A program made the translations under genes and the position numbers. From an uncultured Verrucomicrobiota bacterium (lineage in GTDB: Bacteria; Verrucomicrobiota; Kiritimatiellia; Kiritimatiellales; Tichowtungiaceae): a stretch of 64,000 nucleotides of DNA. Where the stretch lies: the NCBI GenBank assembly GCA_903826865.1, contig CAIKGD010000037.1, positions 30,993 to 94,992 of the forward strand, in the 5' to 3' direction. Below the pieces are notes generated by a model. The model was not told where the DNA came from and searched no databases. It saw only the letters and a program-made list of their open reading frames with translations. This document shows positions 41,897 to 50,913 of the stretch, piece by piece (the first letter of the stretch is position 1; every line of letters starts with the position of its first letter).

Positions 41897-43438
41897 ATGC
41901 GTCGTCTGATAACTGTATTCCTTGTTTCATGTTGTGCCTTCACCGCTTTCGCCGTCGTCAAACCGGCGGGGATTTTCACCGATTATACCGTCCTGCAACA
42001 GGGCGAACCGGTTCGCATCTGGGGCACCGCCGCCGGTGGCGAAAAGGTGACGGTGCTTTTTGCCGATCAAACTGAAAAAACGGTTGCCGATGCAAAAGGC
42101 AGCTGGATGGTAACGCTCAAAAAGATGCCTGTTTGTGCTGAGGGCCGTACGCTGGTTTTCCAAGGTTCGGAAACGGCAACGCCGGTTGAGCTGAAGAATG
42201 TCCTCGTCGGCGAAGTCTGGCTCGCCGGCGGACAGTCCAATATGAAATCCACCATGAATTCCTACAAGAAAACCTCCCAGCCGGATATTGACAGCGCCAA
42301 TGACTCATTGTTGCGCATGATCACCATTCCGCGCAAGGATTTCGAAGGAGCAAACGACGATTGCCCGCAGTGGAAGGTAAGTAATCCGCAAACGGTCGGC
42401 GGTTTTTCGGCCAGCGCCTATTACTTTGCAAAAAACCTGCGCGAAACGCTGAAGGTTCCGGTTGGAATCGTCGCCTGTTCTGTCGGAGGAACTCCCGCCG
42501 AAGCATGGATGAGCCGGAAAACGCTTGAAAGCACTCCCGATCTGAAGCGGATTCTCGATGCGTATGAGACCGGTTACCGAAAAAACTTTGAAAACGAAGA
42601 AGCTTATCTTAAAAAAATCGAAGAAGAGACCAAGGTCGCAAAACAAGCCGGACGCCGGCCCGTTGAACCCATGGGCCCGCGGCATTGCAAACGTCCGTGC
42701 GGACTGCATGAAAATATGCTGACACAGACTATTCCGTACACGGTGCGCGGAGTCATCTGGTATCAGGGTGAAAACAATGCCAACACACAATCCGGCTTTC
42801 ACTACCGCACCGTCTTCTCAACCCTCATCAAAGAATGGCGCGAAGAATTCCAGAATAAAAATATGCCGTTTCTTTTTGTTCAGCTCGCCACCTTCGGCCC
42901 TGCTTCAGACGAAACGCCTTACTGGCCGGAACTGCGCGACGCCCAGCTCTGGGTTGAAGAAAATGTCAAAAACACCGGCATGATCGTTCTGACTGATGGC
43001 GGGGAAATAGATAACATCCACCCGCACTCGAAGGATAAGGTCGGCTGCCGCCTTGCACTGCTGGCCCGCAACATGGTGTACGGCGAAAAAGAGCTGCTCT
43101 GCCACGGCCCGCGCCTGCAAAAGACAGACCGCAAAAAAGGCGCTATCGAACTGTCCTTCAAAGACACCGGCTCCGGTCTTGTGCTGAAGTCCGAAGCCGT
43201 CAGTGCTTTTAAAATCTGCGGGGCCGACGGGAAATACGTTCCGGCCAAGGCTGAACTGGTTGACGGGAAAATCATCGTCTCCGCCGACGGGGTGCCCGAA
43301 CCGCAGAATGTGCGCTACGGCTGGCAAAGATGGTTTGTTCCGACGCTGTTCAACGCCGAAGGTCTGCCCGCTTCGCCCTTCCGTACAGACGATTTCCCGC
43401 CCGTCACCAAGGGTCGCTACTACCTCGACCGGTCGTAA
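41897..43438 (+). CDS. sialate O-acetylesterase-like SGNH hydrolase
   Basis: ATG at 41897 gives 513 residues with a signal peptide (MRRLITVFLVSCCAFTAFA). VWLAGGQSNM (Ser ~114) is the block I nucleophile, VPVGIVACSVGGTPAEAW is block II, IWYQGENNA is block III with Asn, and an Asp/His pair appears near the end (GGEIDNIHPHSK). This is the SASA/DUF303 layout of enzymes removing O-acetyl groups from sialic acid or plant polysaccharide. AAAGGA is 7 bases before the ATG. Confidence 0.88.
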   Translation: MRRLITVFLVSCCAFTAFAVVKPAGIFTDYTVLQQGEPVRIWGTAAGGEKVTVLFADQTEKTVADAKGSWMVTLKKMPVCAEGRTLVFQGSETATPVELKNVLVGEVWLAGGQSNMKSTMNSYKKTSQPDIDSANDSLLRMITIPRKDFEGANDDCPQWKVSNPQTVGGFSASAYYFAKNLRETLKVPVGIVACSVGGTPAEAWMSRKTLESTPDLKRILDAYETGYRKNFENEEAYLKKIEEETKVAKQAGRRPVEPMGPRHCKRPCGLHENMLTQTIPYTVRGVIWYQGENNANTQSGFHYRTVFSTLIKEWREEFQNKNMPFLFVQLATFGPASDETPYWPELRDAQLWVEENVKNTGMIVLTDGGEIDNIHPHSKDKVGCRLALLARNMVYGEKELLCHGPRLQKTDRKKGAIELSFKDTGSGLVLKSEAVSAFKICGADGKYVPAKAELVDGKIIVSADGVPEPQNVRYGWQRWFVPTLFNAEGLPASPFRTDDFPPVTKGRYYLDRS

Positions 43439-43450
43439 CCGCGTTCCGGC

Positions 43451-44500
43451 CTAGATAAATTTATAGACGGTCTGCGACCGGAATACTTTACCCGGGTGCA
43501 GGATGGTGTTCGGGAATTGCGGCTGATTCGGCGAATCGGGATAGTGCTGCGTTTCGAGACAGAATCCTCCGCGGCGGACATACCGGCATCCGCCTTTCCC
43601 TGTGAGCGTCCCGTCCAGAAAGTTGCCGGTGTAAAACTGCACGCCCGGTTCAGTGGTATAAACTTCCATCACGCGGCCGCTGTCCGGATCTTCGGCGCGC
43701 GCGGCGAAACTCAGTCCGCCTTCCGATTTTTTGTTCAGGCAGAAATTGTGGTCGTAACCGTTTCCGAACCGGAGCTGTTCATGTTCCGCGTCAATGCGCT
43801 CACTGATCGCGTGCGGTGTGCGGAAGTCGAAGGGCGTTCCCTCGACGGCGGCTTCCCGCCCGTACGGAATTGCCGTTTCATCCGCCGGCAGAAAAGTATC
43901 GGCATGGATCGTCAGGATTTGTCTTCCGACCGCTCCGGCATGATGCCCTGCGAGATTGAAGTAAGAGTGGTTGGTGATGTTGTACGGCGTTGCGGCGTTT
44001 GCTTCCGCCGTATAATCGATTTTCAGTTCGCCGGCCTCGGTCAGCGTATAGGTCATCACTGTTTTGACTTCACCGGGGAAGCCTTCTTCGCCGTCGGCGC
44101 TGACATACGTCATGCGAACCGCATTTTCATCCGCACTGATTTTTGCAGCCCAGATCACTTTGTCGAAACCGCGCAGTCCGCCGTGCAGACTGTTCGGGCC
44201 GTTGTTTCGAGCCAGCGTGTACGTTTTTCCGGCGAGTGTAAACTTCCCGTCTTTAATCCGGTTGGCGAAGCGGCCGACGACGCAGCCGAAACAGGGTGTC
44301 GCCTGCACATATTCCGCCGCCGTATCATGGCCGAGAACAATATCCGCGACATGGCCGTGCCGGTCCGGCGTTTCCAGCGAAACAATCGTTCCGCCGTGGT
44401 TCATGATGCGGACTTTCAGCCCGTTTCTGTTTGTCAGCGTGAATAGATCAACAGCCTGTCCAAACTGATTTTTCCCGAACGCTTCTTTATGTACAGCCAT
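43451..44500 (-). CDS. galM: aldose 1-epimerase
   Basis: ATG at 44500 (with AAGGA 8 bases upstream) gives 349 residues. Beta-sandwich mutarotase with GRFANRIKDGKFTLAG, NNGPNSLHGGLRGFDKVIW (catalytic His), NITNHSYFNLAG (second His), and a late TTEPGVQFYTGNF (catalytic Glu). It interconverts alpha and beta anomers of hexoses, supplying alpha-galactose to GalK. It is immediately downstream of the AraC-type gene (2-base gap). Confidence 0.93.
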   Translation of the reverse strand: MAVHKEAFGKNQFGQAVDLFTLTNRNGLKVRIMNHGGTIVSLETPDRHGHVADIVLGHDTAAEYVQATPCFGCVVGRFANRIKDGKFTLAGKTYTLARNNGPNSLHGGLRGFDKVIWAAKISADENAVRMTYVSADGEEGFPGEVKTVMTYTLTEAGELKIDYTAEANAATPYNITNHSYFNLAGHHAGAVGRQILTIHADTFLPADETAIPYGREAAVEGTPFDFRTPHAISERIDAEHEQLRFGNGYDHNFCLNKKSEGGLSFAARAEDPDSGRVMEVYTTEPGVQFYTGNFLDGTLTGKGGCRYVRRGGFCLETQHYPDSPNQPQFPNTILHPGKVFRSQTVYKFI

Positions 44501-44501
44501 C

Positions 44502-45389
44502 TTATTTTCCTTTTTTACTAAGACGATGATCACGGGGCGAAACGCCGGTATGTTTATGAAACTGCCGTGAAAAGTAGAACGGGTCTTCAAATCCGACGGC
44601 TCCCGCAATTTCCGCAACCGGACGGTTCGGCATGGATTCCAGCAGTTCGGCCGCCCGCTGCAGGCGGGACGCGGTCTGATACTGCTTGAAACTCTGTCCG
44701 GCTGTTTTTCTAAACAGACGCGAAACGGTGGAAGCACTGCGTCCGCTTATCTTTACCGCCTCTTTCAGGCTTAACGAACGCTCCGGATGCTGCCGTATCT
44801 GTTTAATCACCGGCTCAATCAAGTCGTAATCTTTATGATTAATGAGCTGGCTGCGGATAATCAATTCCAGCAGATGGCGGAACATAGCCAGAAGAACCTC
44901 GATCTTCTCCTCCGGAAAAACCGGACTGCCCGCAAAGGCATCCTGCAGCGCACGGGTTCCCTGTTCTTTTTTCCAGCGGGCCGCATAAGGTGAAGCGTCC
45001 GGAGCCGCCTGGCTGCGGAACTGGCCGATCATCACAAATCCGGCCAGCTCGCCGTCCACCATGAGCGGCGCCGAAGCTTCCCGCATGCCCGCATGGCAGG
45101 TATAGGAAATCATCTCATTTTTCTGCAAGGCCGCAGCCATCATCCGCCGGTCGAGTTCGCGGCAGCGTGAATCCAGCCCCAGCGTTTCCCGCAGCATCCG
45201 GCAATAGGTGCAGTTCGGGCGGCCTTTTTCGTCCGGATACAGAATCCGCTTGTCCGGCCCGAACAGCGAAATCCGCGCTCCGTGCAGCTCTGTATAGAGA
45301 TCAAACACCTCGGCGACTTTTTGACTGATCGTATGACTTAAGGTAGCCAGCATTCGATAAATTAAGCGCAAATTGACCGAAAAGTCCAT
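44502..45389 (-). CDS. PocR-domain AraC-family transcription regulator
   Basis: About 295 residues. N-terminal ~170 residues form a PocR-type sensory domain with a Cys cluster (NCTYCRMLRE, SRCRELDRRM, SYTCHAG), and the C-terminal 100 residues are an AraC/XylS double HTH (KEAVKISGRSASTVSRLFRK, then VAEIAGAVGFEDPFYFSRQF). The start is uncertain: ATG 45389 is chosen, a GTG at 45425 would add 12 residues. It reads galM behind it and is divergent from galK, so it probably controls galactose use. Confidence 0.85.
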   Translation of the reverse strand: MDFSVNLRLIYRMLATLSHTISQKVAEVFDLYTELHGARISLFGPDKRILYPDEKGRPNCTYCRMLRETLGLDSRCRELDRRMMAAALQKNEMISYTCHAGMREASAPLMVDGELAGFVMIGQFRSQAAPDASPYAARWKKEQGTRALQDAFAGSPVFPEEKIEVLLAMFRHLLELIIRSQLINHKDYDLIEPVIKQIRQHPERSLSLKEAVKISGRSASTVSRLFRKTAGQSFKQYQTASRLQRAAELLESMPNRPVAEIAGAVGFEDPFYFSRQFHKHTGVSPRDHRLSKKGK

Positions 45390-45466
45390 TACTTTGCTTT
45401 TTTCGCCTATGTTTAACCGGCGCACCTTGCACTACAGTGACGGCCGATAAAACCAAGGTGATCGCC

Positions 45467-46630
45467 ATGAATAAAGAAACCGCCATTCAAAAAACCGTTG
45501 CCGCTCATATTGAAAACTTCGGGAAAAATCCGGAGAGCATCGCCTGGGCGCCGGGACGTATCGAAGTGCTGGGCAACCACACCGACTACAATGCCGGCAC
45601 CGTACTTTCAGCCGCCATTGATCTCGGCCACTGCTTCTGCATCTCCCGCTCCGCCCGTCCCGGTATCCGCCTGTTCGCGGCGGACGCCGGACAGCGCGCC
45701 GGATTCGACCTCGCCGATACCGGCAAAGTTCCAAACATCGGAAGCGGAAATTATGTCAAAGGCGTGTTCTACTTCATTCAGGAACATCTGGGTCAAAAAA
45801 TCGACGGCCTGGACTGCACCTCTTTCGGCGCGGTTCCTCTCGGCGCCGGACTTTCCAGCTCCGCCGCGCTCGAAGTCTCCGCGGCCTATGCCGTTCTGAA
45901 AATCCTCGGCGTCACCCTCGACAAAAAAGAAACCGCCCGCCTCTGCCAGAAGGCGGAACATCAGTTTGCGGGAACCAAATGCGGGCTGCTGGATCAGTTC
46001 TCCAGCATCTTCGGTATCGGACACGGCCTCATCCACTCGGATTTCCGGACGCTGGATGTTACGTCCGTCACCCTGCCGGATGACATTGAGTTTCTCGTCA
46101 TCAACCCGCACGTCAAACACAGCCTTACCGATTCGCCGTATAACGAAAGGCGCGAACGCTGCGAACAGGCCGCCGCGCAGCTGGCGAAACTTCTGCCGCA
46201 TCCGGTCGCCGCCCTGCGGGATGTATCGCCGGAAGAATTCGCGGCCAACCGGAGCCGGATCGACGCCGGCGCGGCCAGACGCGCCGCCCACGTCATCGGC
46301 GAAATCGACCGCGTTGAACGGGGCGTTAAGCTGGTTCGCAACGGAAACATCAAGGCGTTCGGGCGGCTTCTTTTCGAATCGCATCAAAGCTCGATCGAAA
46401 ACTTTGAGAACTCCTGTCCGGAGCTGGACATTGTCGTCGACGCCGCCCGCAAAGCCGGCGCTCCCGGCGCGCGCATTTCCGGCGGCGGATTCGGCGGATG
46501 CGCCATCGTAATGGTGCAGCGGGATCAGGCGCAGGTTGTATCAGAAAAAATAGACGCGACCTGCCGCGCGAAAGGAATCTCGCCTGAATTCATCGCCGTT
46601 ACGCCGTCCGCCGGCGCCGTAATGGTCTGA
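45467..46630 (+). CDS. galK: galactokinase
   Basis: 387 residues (ATG 45467, AAGGTG 6 bases upstream). GHMP-kinase signatures: WAPGRIEVLGNHTDYN at the N-terminus, PLGAGLSSSAALEVS (ATP loop) and ARISGGGFGGCAIVMV near the C-terminus. Phosphorylates galactose at C1. It faces the AraC-type regulator across a 77-base spacer that must contain promoters for both directions. Confidence 0.95.
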   Translation: MNKETAIQKTVAAHIENFGKNPESIAWAPGRIEVLGNHTDYNAGTVLSAAIDLGHCFCISRSARPGIRLFAADAGQRAGFDLADTGKVPNIGSGNYVKGVFYFIQEHLGQKIDGLDCTSFGAVPLGAGLSSSAALEVSAAYAVLKILGVTLDKKETARLCQKAEHQFAGTKCGLLDQFSSIFGIGHGLIHSDFRTLDVTSVTLPDDIEFLVINPHVKHSLTDSPYNERRERCEQAAAQLAKLLPHPVAALRDVSPEEFAANRSRIDAGAARRAAHVIGEIDRVERGVKLVRNGNIKAFGRLLFESHQSSIENFENSCPELDIVVDAARKAGAPGARISGGGFGGCAIVMVQRDQAQVVSEKIDATCRAKGISPEFIAVTPSAGAVMV

Positions 46631-46652
46631 CCGGCCAGCGGCGGAATCAGAA

Positions 46653-48647
46653 TTATCCGGCTGGCGGAACTTCCGGCTTCGCTTCTTCGATCACAACCGG
46701 TGTCTCGGTGTGGCCGTTTCCGTTTTTGAGGAGTTCTTCGGGCGCTTTGCCGGTCTTCAGAATTTCCATGACCTGTTCGCCGTCGAGCGTTTCATATTTG
46801 ATCAGCAGTTCAGCGATCAGTTCAAGCCGGTCGCGATGTTCTTTTAAAATGCCTGCGGCAGTTTCGTGCGCTTCGGTAAGAATCTTGTCGATTTCCGTAT
46901 CAATCAGCTGCGTGATTTTCTCGCTGTGTATTTCATTCCGGCTGATTTCGCGGCCGAGGAACATCTGTTCCTGACCGGAGCCATAGTTGCGCGGGCCGAG
47001 CGTTTCGCTCATGCCGAATTCACAGACCATGGCGCGGGCGATCCGGGTGGCGCGCTCAATATCGTTCTGCGCGCCGGTGGTGACATCGCCGAAAATCATT
47101 TCTTCGGCGGCGCGTCCGCCCATCAGACCGATCAGCATACCCATCAGGCGCTTGCGGCCCTGTGTGTAGCGGTCTTTTTCGGGAAGCTGCATGGTGGCAC
47201 CCAGCGCCCGTCCGCGAGGAATAACCGTTACTTTGTGGAGCGGCTCGGTCTGCTCGGTCTTCGCCAGCACAATGGCGTGACCCGCTTCATGGTAAGCCGT
47301 CAGTTTTTTCTCTTCGGCGTCGAGCATGTGGCTGCGGCGCTCGCGGCCCCACGACACTTTGTCGCGCGCTTCTTCAAAGTCGGGCAGCTCAACCGCTTCC
47401 GCGCCGCGCCGCGCCGCAAGCAGTGCCGCTTCGTTGACAAGGTTCATCAGATCGGCGCCGGAAAAACCGGGTGTGCCGCGCGCTACTTTCGTGAGATCCA
47501 CCTCTTTGGCTACCGTAACGCGCTTGACGTGAATGTTGAGAATTTCTTCGCGTCCCTTGAGATTCGGCAGGTCAATGAACACCTGACGGTCGAAACGGCC
47601 CGGACGCATCAGCGCCGGATCAAGCACGTCAGGACGGTTAGTGGCGGCGATAATGATAACGCCTTCGGCGGTATCAAATCCGTCCATTTCGACCAGCAGC
47701 GCATTGAGTGTCTGCTCGCGCTCGTCGTGTCCGCCGCCCATACCGGAAAAACGGCTGCGTCCTACGGCATCAATTTCGTCGATAAAAATAATGCACGGCG
47801 CGCTCTTGCGGCCCTGCTCGAACATATCGCGCACACGGCTGGCGCCGACGCCGACAAACATTTCGACAAAGTCCGAGCCGCTGATCGAGAAAAACGGCAC
47901 TTCGGCCTCGCCGGCAACAGCTCTGGCGATCAGTGTTTTACCGGTACCGGGCGAACCAGCCAGCAGAACACCTTTCGGCATTTTTCCGCCGAGCCGCTGG
48001 AACTGTTTCGGGTTCTTCAGGAACTCGACCACTTCCTGCAGCTCTTCCTTCGCTTCATCCACACCGGCGACATCGGCGAAGGTAGTACGGTTTTTATCGT
48101 CACGCTGGAGCAGCTTCGCGCGGCTCTTGCCGAAGCTCATGGCACGTCCGCCCGCCATCTTCATCTGCCGGAAGAAAAGAAAATAGATGACAATAAAACC
48201 GATGATAAACGGCGCGACGCTCCAGAACGCCTGCCAGAAAGGCGAATGCGGACGCACCTTAAAGGTGACGTTATGCTCCTGAAGCATCGAAAGCAGATCT
48301 TCGGTGACCACCACATCCACGCGGAATTTTTTGGGTGCGCCGGTTTTTCCGTCCACCGCCGTCAGCTCGCCGGTGATGTAATCGGTGCCGGCGCTGTCGC
48401 GCACGATTTCGCAACTGATAATGCGGCCGTCCTTTACCATCTGGACAAAGCCGGGGTTGTAGTCCATCCGCTCCTGCTGTTCCGGTTTCTGGAACAGTTG
48501 CAGAGACATTAGCACCAGCGCCATCATCAAAAACCACATCGCGAAGCCCTTCATCGGCATCGGCGGTTTTACCTGCGGCAGTTTTTTACGGGGCGGCACA
48601 CCTTTTTCAGGTTCCGGAGGAGTCGGTTTATCGTTCTCGTTTTCCAT
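46653..48647 (-). CDS. ftsH: ATP-dependent membrane zinc protease FtsH
   Basis: 664 residues from ATG 48647 (AAGGA 7 bases before). Two membrane segments around residues ~35 and ~155 bracket a periplasmic loop, then the AAA+ domain (Walker [10 protein letters not shown], Walker [33 protein letters not shown]) and the peptidase domain with zinc motif AYHEAGHAI. Degrades membrane and regulatory proteins. The C-terminal tail is Pro-rich and typical. An in-frame ATG at 48677 is upstream but has no ribosome-binding site. Confidence 0.97.
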   Translation of the reverse strand: MENENDKPTPPEPEKGVPPRKKLPQVKPPMPMKGFAMWFLMMALVLMSLQLFQKPEQQERMDYNPGFVQMVKDGRIISCEIVRDSAGTDYITGELTAVDGKTGAPKKFRVDVVVTEDLLSMLQEHNVTFKVRPHSPFWQAFWSVAPFIIGFIVIYFLFFRQMKMAGGRAMSFGKSRAKLLQRDDKNRTTFADVAGVDEAKEELQEVVEFLKNPKQFQRLGGKMPKGVLLAGSPGTGKTLIARAVAGEAEVPFFSISGSDFVEMFVGVGASRVRDMFEQGRKSAPCIIFIDEIDAVGRSRFSGMGGGHDEREQTLNALLVEMDGFDTAEGVIIIAATNRPDVLDPALMRPGRFDRQVFIDLPNLKGREEILNIHVKRVTVAKEVDLTKVARGTPGFSGADLMNLVNEAALLAARRGAEAVELPDFEEARDKVSWGRERRSHMLDAEEKKLTAYHEAGHAIVLAKTEQTEPLHKVTVIPRGRALGATMQLPEKDRYTQGRKRLMGMLIGLMGGRAAEEMIFGDVTTGAQNDIERATRIARAMVCEFGMSETLGPRNYGSGQEQMFLGREISRNEIHSEKITQLIDTEIDKILTEAHETAAGILKEHRDRLELIAELLIKYETLDGEQVMEILKTGKAPEELLKNGNGHTETPVVIEEAKPEVPPAG

Positions 48648-49075
48648 AATTAAATCCTTAGTGGCGGAGACTAACATCGGCCTCCGCCTAAATCAACTGA
48701 TTGAAGGGTCGGGAGGATAGCCACGAAAACCACGAAAAGACACAAAAAAGAGCCCCTGAACCAGCTTGATCGCAAATCGTTGGTAGGGACGGATCGCCGA
48801 GCCGTCCGTCATTTCAACCGGGCGGCGCTTTCGGCGAAAGCGCCCTACCTTACCATTCACTGTAAATCCGTTTCCTTCTTTGTAGACGAGGGCCGCCCGG
48901 CCTGAGCAACGTCGAAGGGCGACCTCGGACCGCGATCACGGATCGCGGCTGCAATCCCACCGCCTTATGAAGCCATTATTTGTCTTGATCACCGCCAGCC
49001 GCCCCGCTACTTTCCGACTTGAACGAAAAAGACATTACCTGAAACAACGAACTTGAAGTTCGTTCAACAACACTG
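48648..49075. other. spacer upstream of ftsH, repeat-containing
   Basis: Contains word repeats (CCACGAAAACCACGAAAAGACAC around 48721), GGTAGGG repeat copy 3, a hairpin CCGCGATC-ACG-GATCGCGG (about 48932-48950), and ACGAACTT-G-AAGTTCGT (about 49048-49064). No gene is visible. Its right end is the insertion point of the cassette. Confidence 0.6.
48782..48849. repeat. GGTAGGG palindromic repeat, copy 3
   Basis: GGTAGGG (48782-48788) and CCCTACC (48843-48849) enclose GGACGG...CCGTCC and a perfect GGCGCTTTCG-G-CGAAAGCGCC hairpin, again a three-way-junction plan. Confidence 0.75.
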
Positions 49076-49432
49076 TTCGGCAAGGAATGATCCGAGGAAT
49101 CAAAGTTCTATCACCCAAGAAAGCCGCCACCGGGTTTGGTGGTGGCCGCACTTATCTTTCTGGCGTCGCCGACTGGAATGGAAGCGAAACACCGGTTTTC
49201 GTGTTTTTCAAAGAAGAGGAAGACGAGAAGGTCGAACAGATGGTTCTTTCTAGCTCAATGACCTTCGACGCAGGTCGCTACGATTTTGTTGTTGGTCACG
49301 GTTTATCGCTATGGGACGCGGAGCTAAAATGAAGAAACCGCCGAACCAGGCGCTACAGCGCAACGACCATGTCTGTCACGCCTCGTGCTGTGCACGAGTC
49401 GCGCCAGCCACGGTCGTGGCTGATCTATAACG
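49076..49432 (+). mobile_element. candidate integron-type gene cassette with attC-like end
   Basis: A 357-base unit that fits a cassette. It begins TTCGGC (49076) after a G, holds one 81-codon ORF, and ends with an attC-like fold: R'' box GCCGAAC (49340-49346), L'' CAGC..ACGACC (49356-49368), a terminal hairpin CTCGTGC-TGT-GCACGAG (49382-49398), L' GGTCGTGGCTG (49412-49422) and a final G at 49432. Circularised, the junction is GTTCGGC, the exact complement of R''. The L arms differ by extra unpaired bases, an attC trait. The right junction G^TT falls on the tilS stop codon. No integrase is in the window. Confidence 0.5.
49087..49332 (+). CDS. small hypothetical protein carried by the candidate cassette
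   Basis: 81 residues with AAGGA just before the ATG (GGCAAGGAATG). Contains AATGFGGGRTYLSGVADW, an acidic stretch FKEEEDEKVEQ and a DFVVGHG segment. No family is recognised. Codon use differs from the neighbouring housekeeping genes, and the ORF fills the cassette from start to end, as cassette ORFs do. Confidence 0.5.
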   Translation: MIRGIKVLSPKKAATGFGGGRTYLSGVADWNGSETPVFVFFKEEEDEKVEQMVLSSSMTFDAGRYDFVVGHGLSLWDAELK

Positions 49433-50782
49433 TTAACCCTCAGCCGAAAATAGATGTAACGCCGGTTCGGAATCCGATGAGAGTTCCCATCCGCGGGCGA
49501 TACGGTAGCCGGGCAGCCAGATAATTTCTCCGCCGCATTCGACGACCGGCCAGTTTTCGCGCTGCGCCTTCGGAATCTTCAGGTCGGTGAAAACGTCCTG
49601 AAGCTTTTTGGAACATTCCATGCCGTACGGCTCCATGCGGTCGCCGGGCTGTGCGGTGCGGACGGTCACTTTCCGGCCCGCGACTTTGGCGAGCGAAACG
49701 GAGGCACACCACGGGCCGCGCAGAATTCCAACACCTTCTTCGATTCGAATATTCTCTTTGGTAGGGACGGATCGCCGAGCCGTCCGCTTTCCTGCCGGAC
49801 TCCGGACAGGCGGCTCGCTGGGGACAGCTCGCCCTGCCTCGGCACGCAACGTCCCGTATTCGTTGACGATGCGGAGGCCTTCGAGGTCGAGCGAGCGGCT
49901 GCCGCCGGTTTCCGCCGCAAACCCGATCACTTTCTCAATCGAATCAAAGTCCGGCTTCGCGCCGTGATCAATCAGCCAGCGCTGGACGATACGGCGCTGG
50001 ACGGCTTTGGGCTGGCTGTGCAGTTCGTCCATTTCCAGTTCGGCGGTCGCGGAAAGAAAGTCGTCTTCCTCGCGCAGAATATCCATGGTGCGCAACAGGT
50101 TTTCAGCGGCGCGGTCATTGAGTTTTCCAAACAGCGGAAGAAGCTGGTGACGGATAAAGTTGCGCGAAATGGTTTCGTCGGTGTTGGTAGCATCTTCGCG
50201 CCATTCAATTTTTTCTTTTTCCAACCATTGGATGATTTCCGCCCGCCGGATTCCAAGCATTGGACGGATGAGGGTTAAACCTTCCAGATATTGGAAACTT
50301 TTCATTCCGCTGAGTCCGCCGGATCCGGTGCCGCGTGCGATCCGCAGAAAGAACGTTTCGAGCTGGTCGTCGGCATGGTGAGCGAGAGCAATCGGAAGGC
50401 CTGAGGCCTGAGGCTTGCGTCCTGAGGTGATGGAACGGAAGAATTCATGCCGTGCTTCCCGGGCAGCCATTTCAATGGAAACACCTTTTTCTTTGGCGAG
50501 CGCGGGTACATCATTTTTGGCGGTAACGCATTCGACGCCAAGTTTTTTGCACAGCGCTTTGACGAATGCTTCATCGGCGTCGGCGTCCGCACCGCGAATA
50601 GAGTGGTTGAGGTGCGCGGCCGTCAGTGGATATCCGAGCCGGTGCAGGACGTGGAGCAACGCGACAGAATCGGCTCCGCCGGAAACGCCGGCAACAACAC
50701 GCGTTACTTCGGGAATGAGATTTTCCCGCTCAATCGCGGCTTTGACTTTTTCGATCAGGTTCACGCCGCTAATTAACGCCAA
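49433..50782 (-). CDS. tilS: tRNA(Ile)-lysidine synthase
   Basis: 449 residues in the long reading. N-terminal PP-loop AGVSGGADSVALLHVL, then AHLNHSIRGADADADEAFV and the HHADDQLETFFLRIARG loop. TilS converts C34 of tRNA-Ile2(CAU) to lysidine. The start is uncertain: TTG 50782 versus an internal GTG at 50764; neither has a convincing ribosome-binding site. Residues ~315-341 are encoded by repeat copy 4, and the stop codon coincides with a cassette junction. Confidence 0.93.
   Translation of the reverse strand: MALISGVNLIEKVKAAIERENLIPEVTRVVAGVSGGADSVALLHVLHRLGYPLTAAHLNHSIRGADADADEAFVKALCKKLGVECVTAKNDVPALAKEKGVSIEMAAREARHEFFRSITSGRKPQASGLPIALAHHADDQLETFFLRIARGTGSGGLSGMKSFQYLEGLTLIRPMLGIRRAEIIQWLEKEKIEWREDATNTDETISRNFIRHQLLPLFGKLNDRAAENLLRTMDILREEDDFLSATAELEMDELHSQPKAVQRRIVQRWLIDHGAKPDFDSIEKVIGFAAETGGSRSLDLEGLRIVNEYGTLRAEAGRAVPSEPPVRSPAGKRTARRSVPTKENIRIEEGVGILRGPWCASVSLAKVAGRKVTVRTAQPGDRMEPYGMECSKKLQDVFTDLKIPKAQRENWPVVECGGEIIWLPGYRIARGWELSSDSEPALHLFSAEG
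49760..49838. repeat. GGTAGGG palindromic repeat, copy 4, in frame inside tilS
   Basis: GGTAGGG (49760-49766) and CCCTGCC (49832-49838) enclose GGACGG...CCGTCC and related arms, as in the intergenic copies. It is translated on the minus strand as a Pro/Arg-rich stretch of about 26 residues in the middle of TilS. Confidence 0.75.
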
Positions 50783-50806
50783 TGACGGCGAATTAACAAG
50801 GCTGGA

Positions 50807-50913
50807 AAACCCACTCCGCGTCTCACTGCGTTCGCCGCACCCCTCCAGTGGAGGGGACTTCCGATAGAATAAATCCCCTCTGGGGAGGGGTGGCCGCAGG
50901 CCGGGGTGGGTTT
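50807..50913. repeat. large palindromic element between serS and tilS
   Basis: Left AAACCCACTCC... and right ...GGGGTGGGTTT arms bracket two internal hairpins, CCCCTC-CAGTG-GAGGGG and CCCCTC-TGGG-GAGGGG. The right end overlaps the serS stop codon. Both arms are imperfect, about 45 bases each. It is in the leader region of tilS. Confidence 0.6.

Noticed and set aside
46866..48512. 548-codon frame opposite ftsH
   Set aside because: A shadow of FtsH; the sequence shows no domain.
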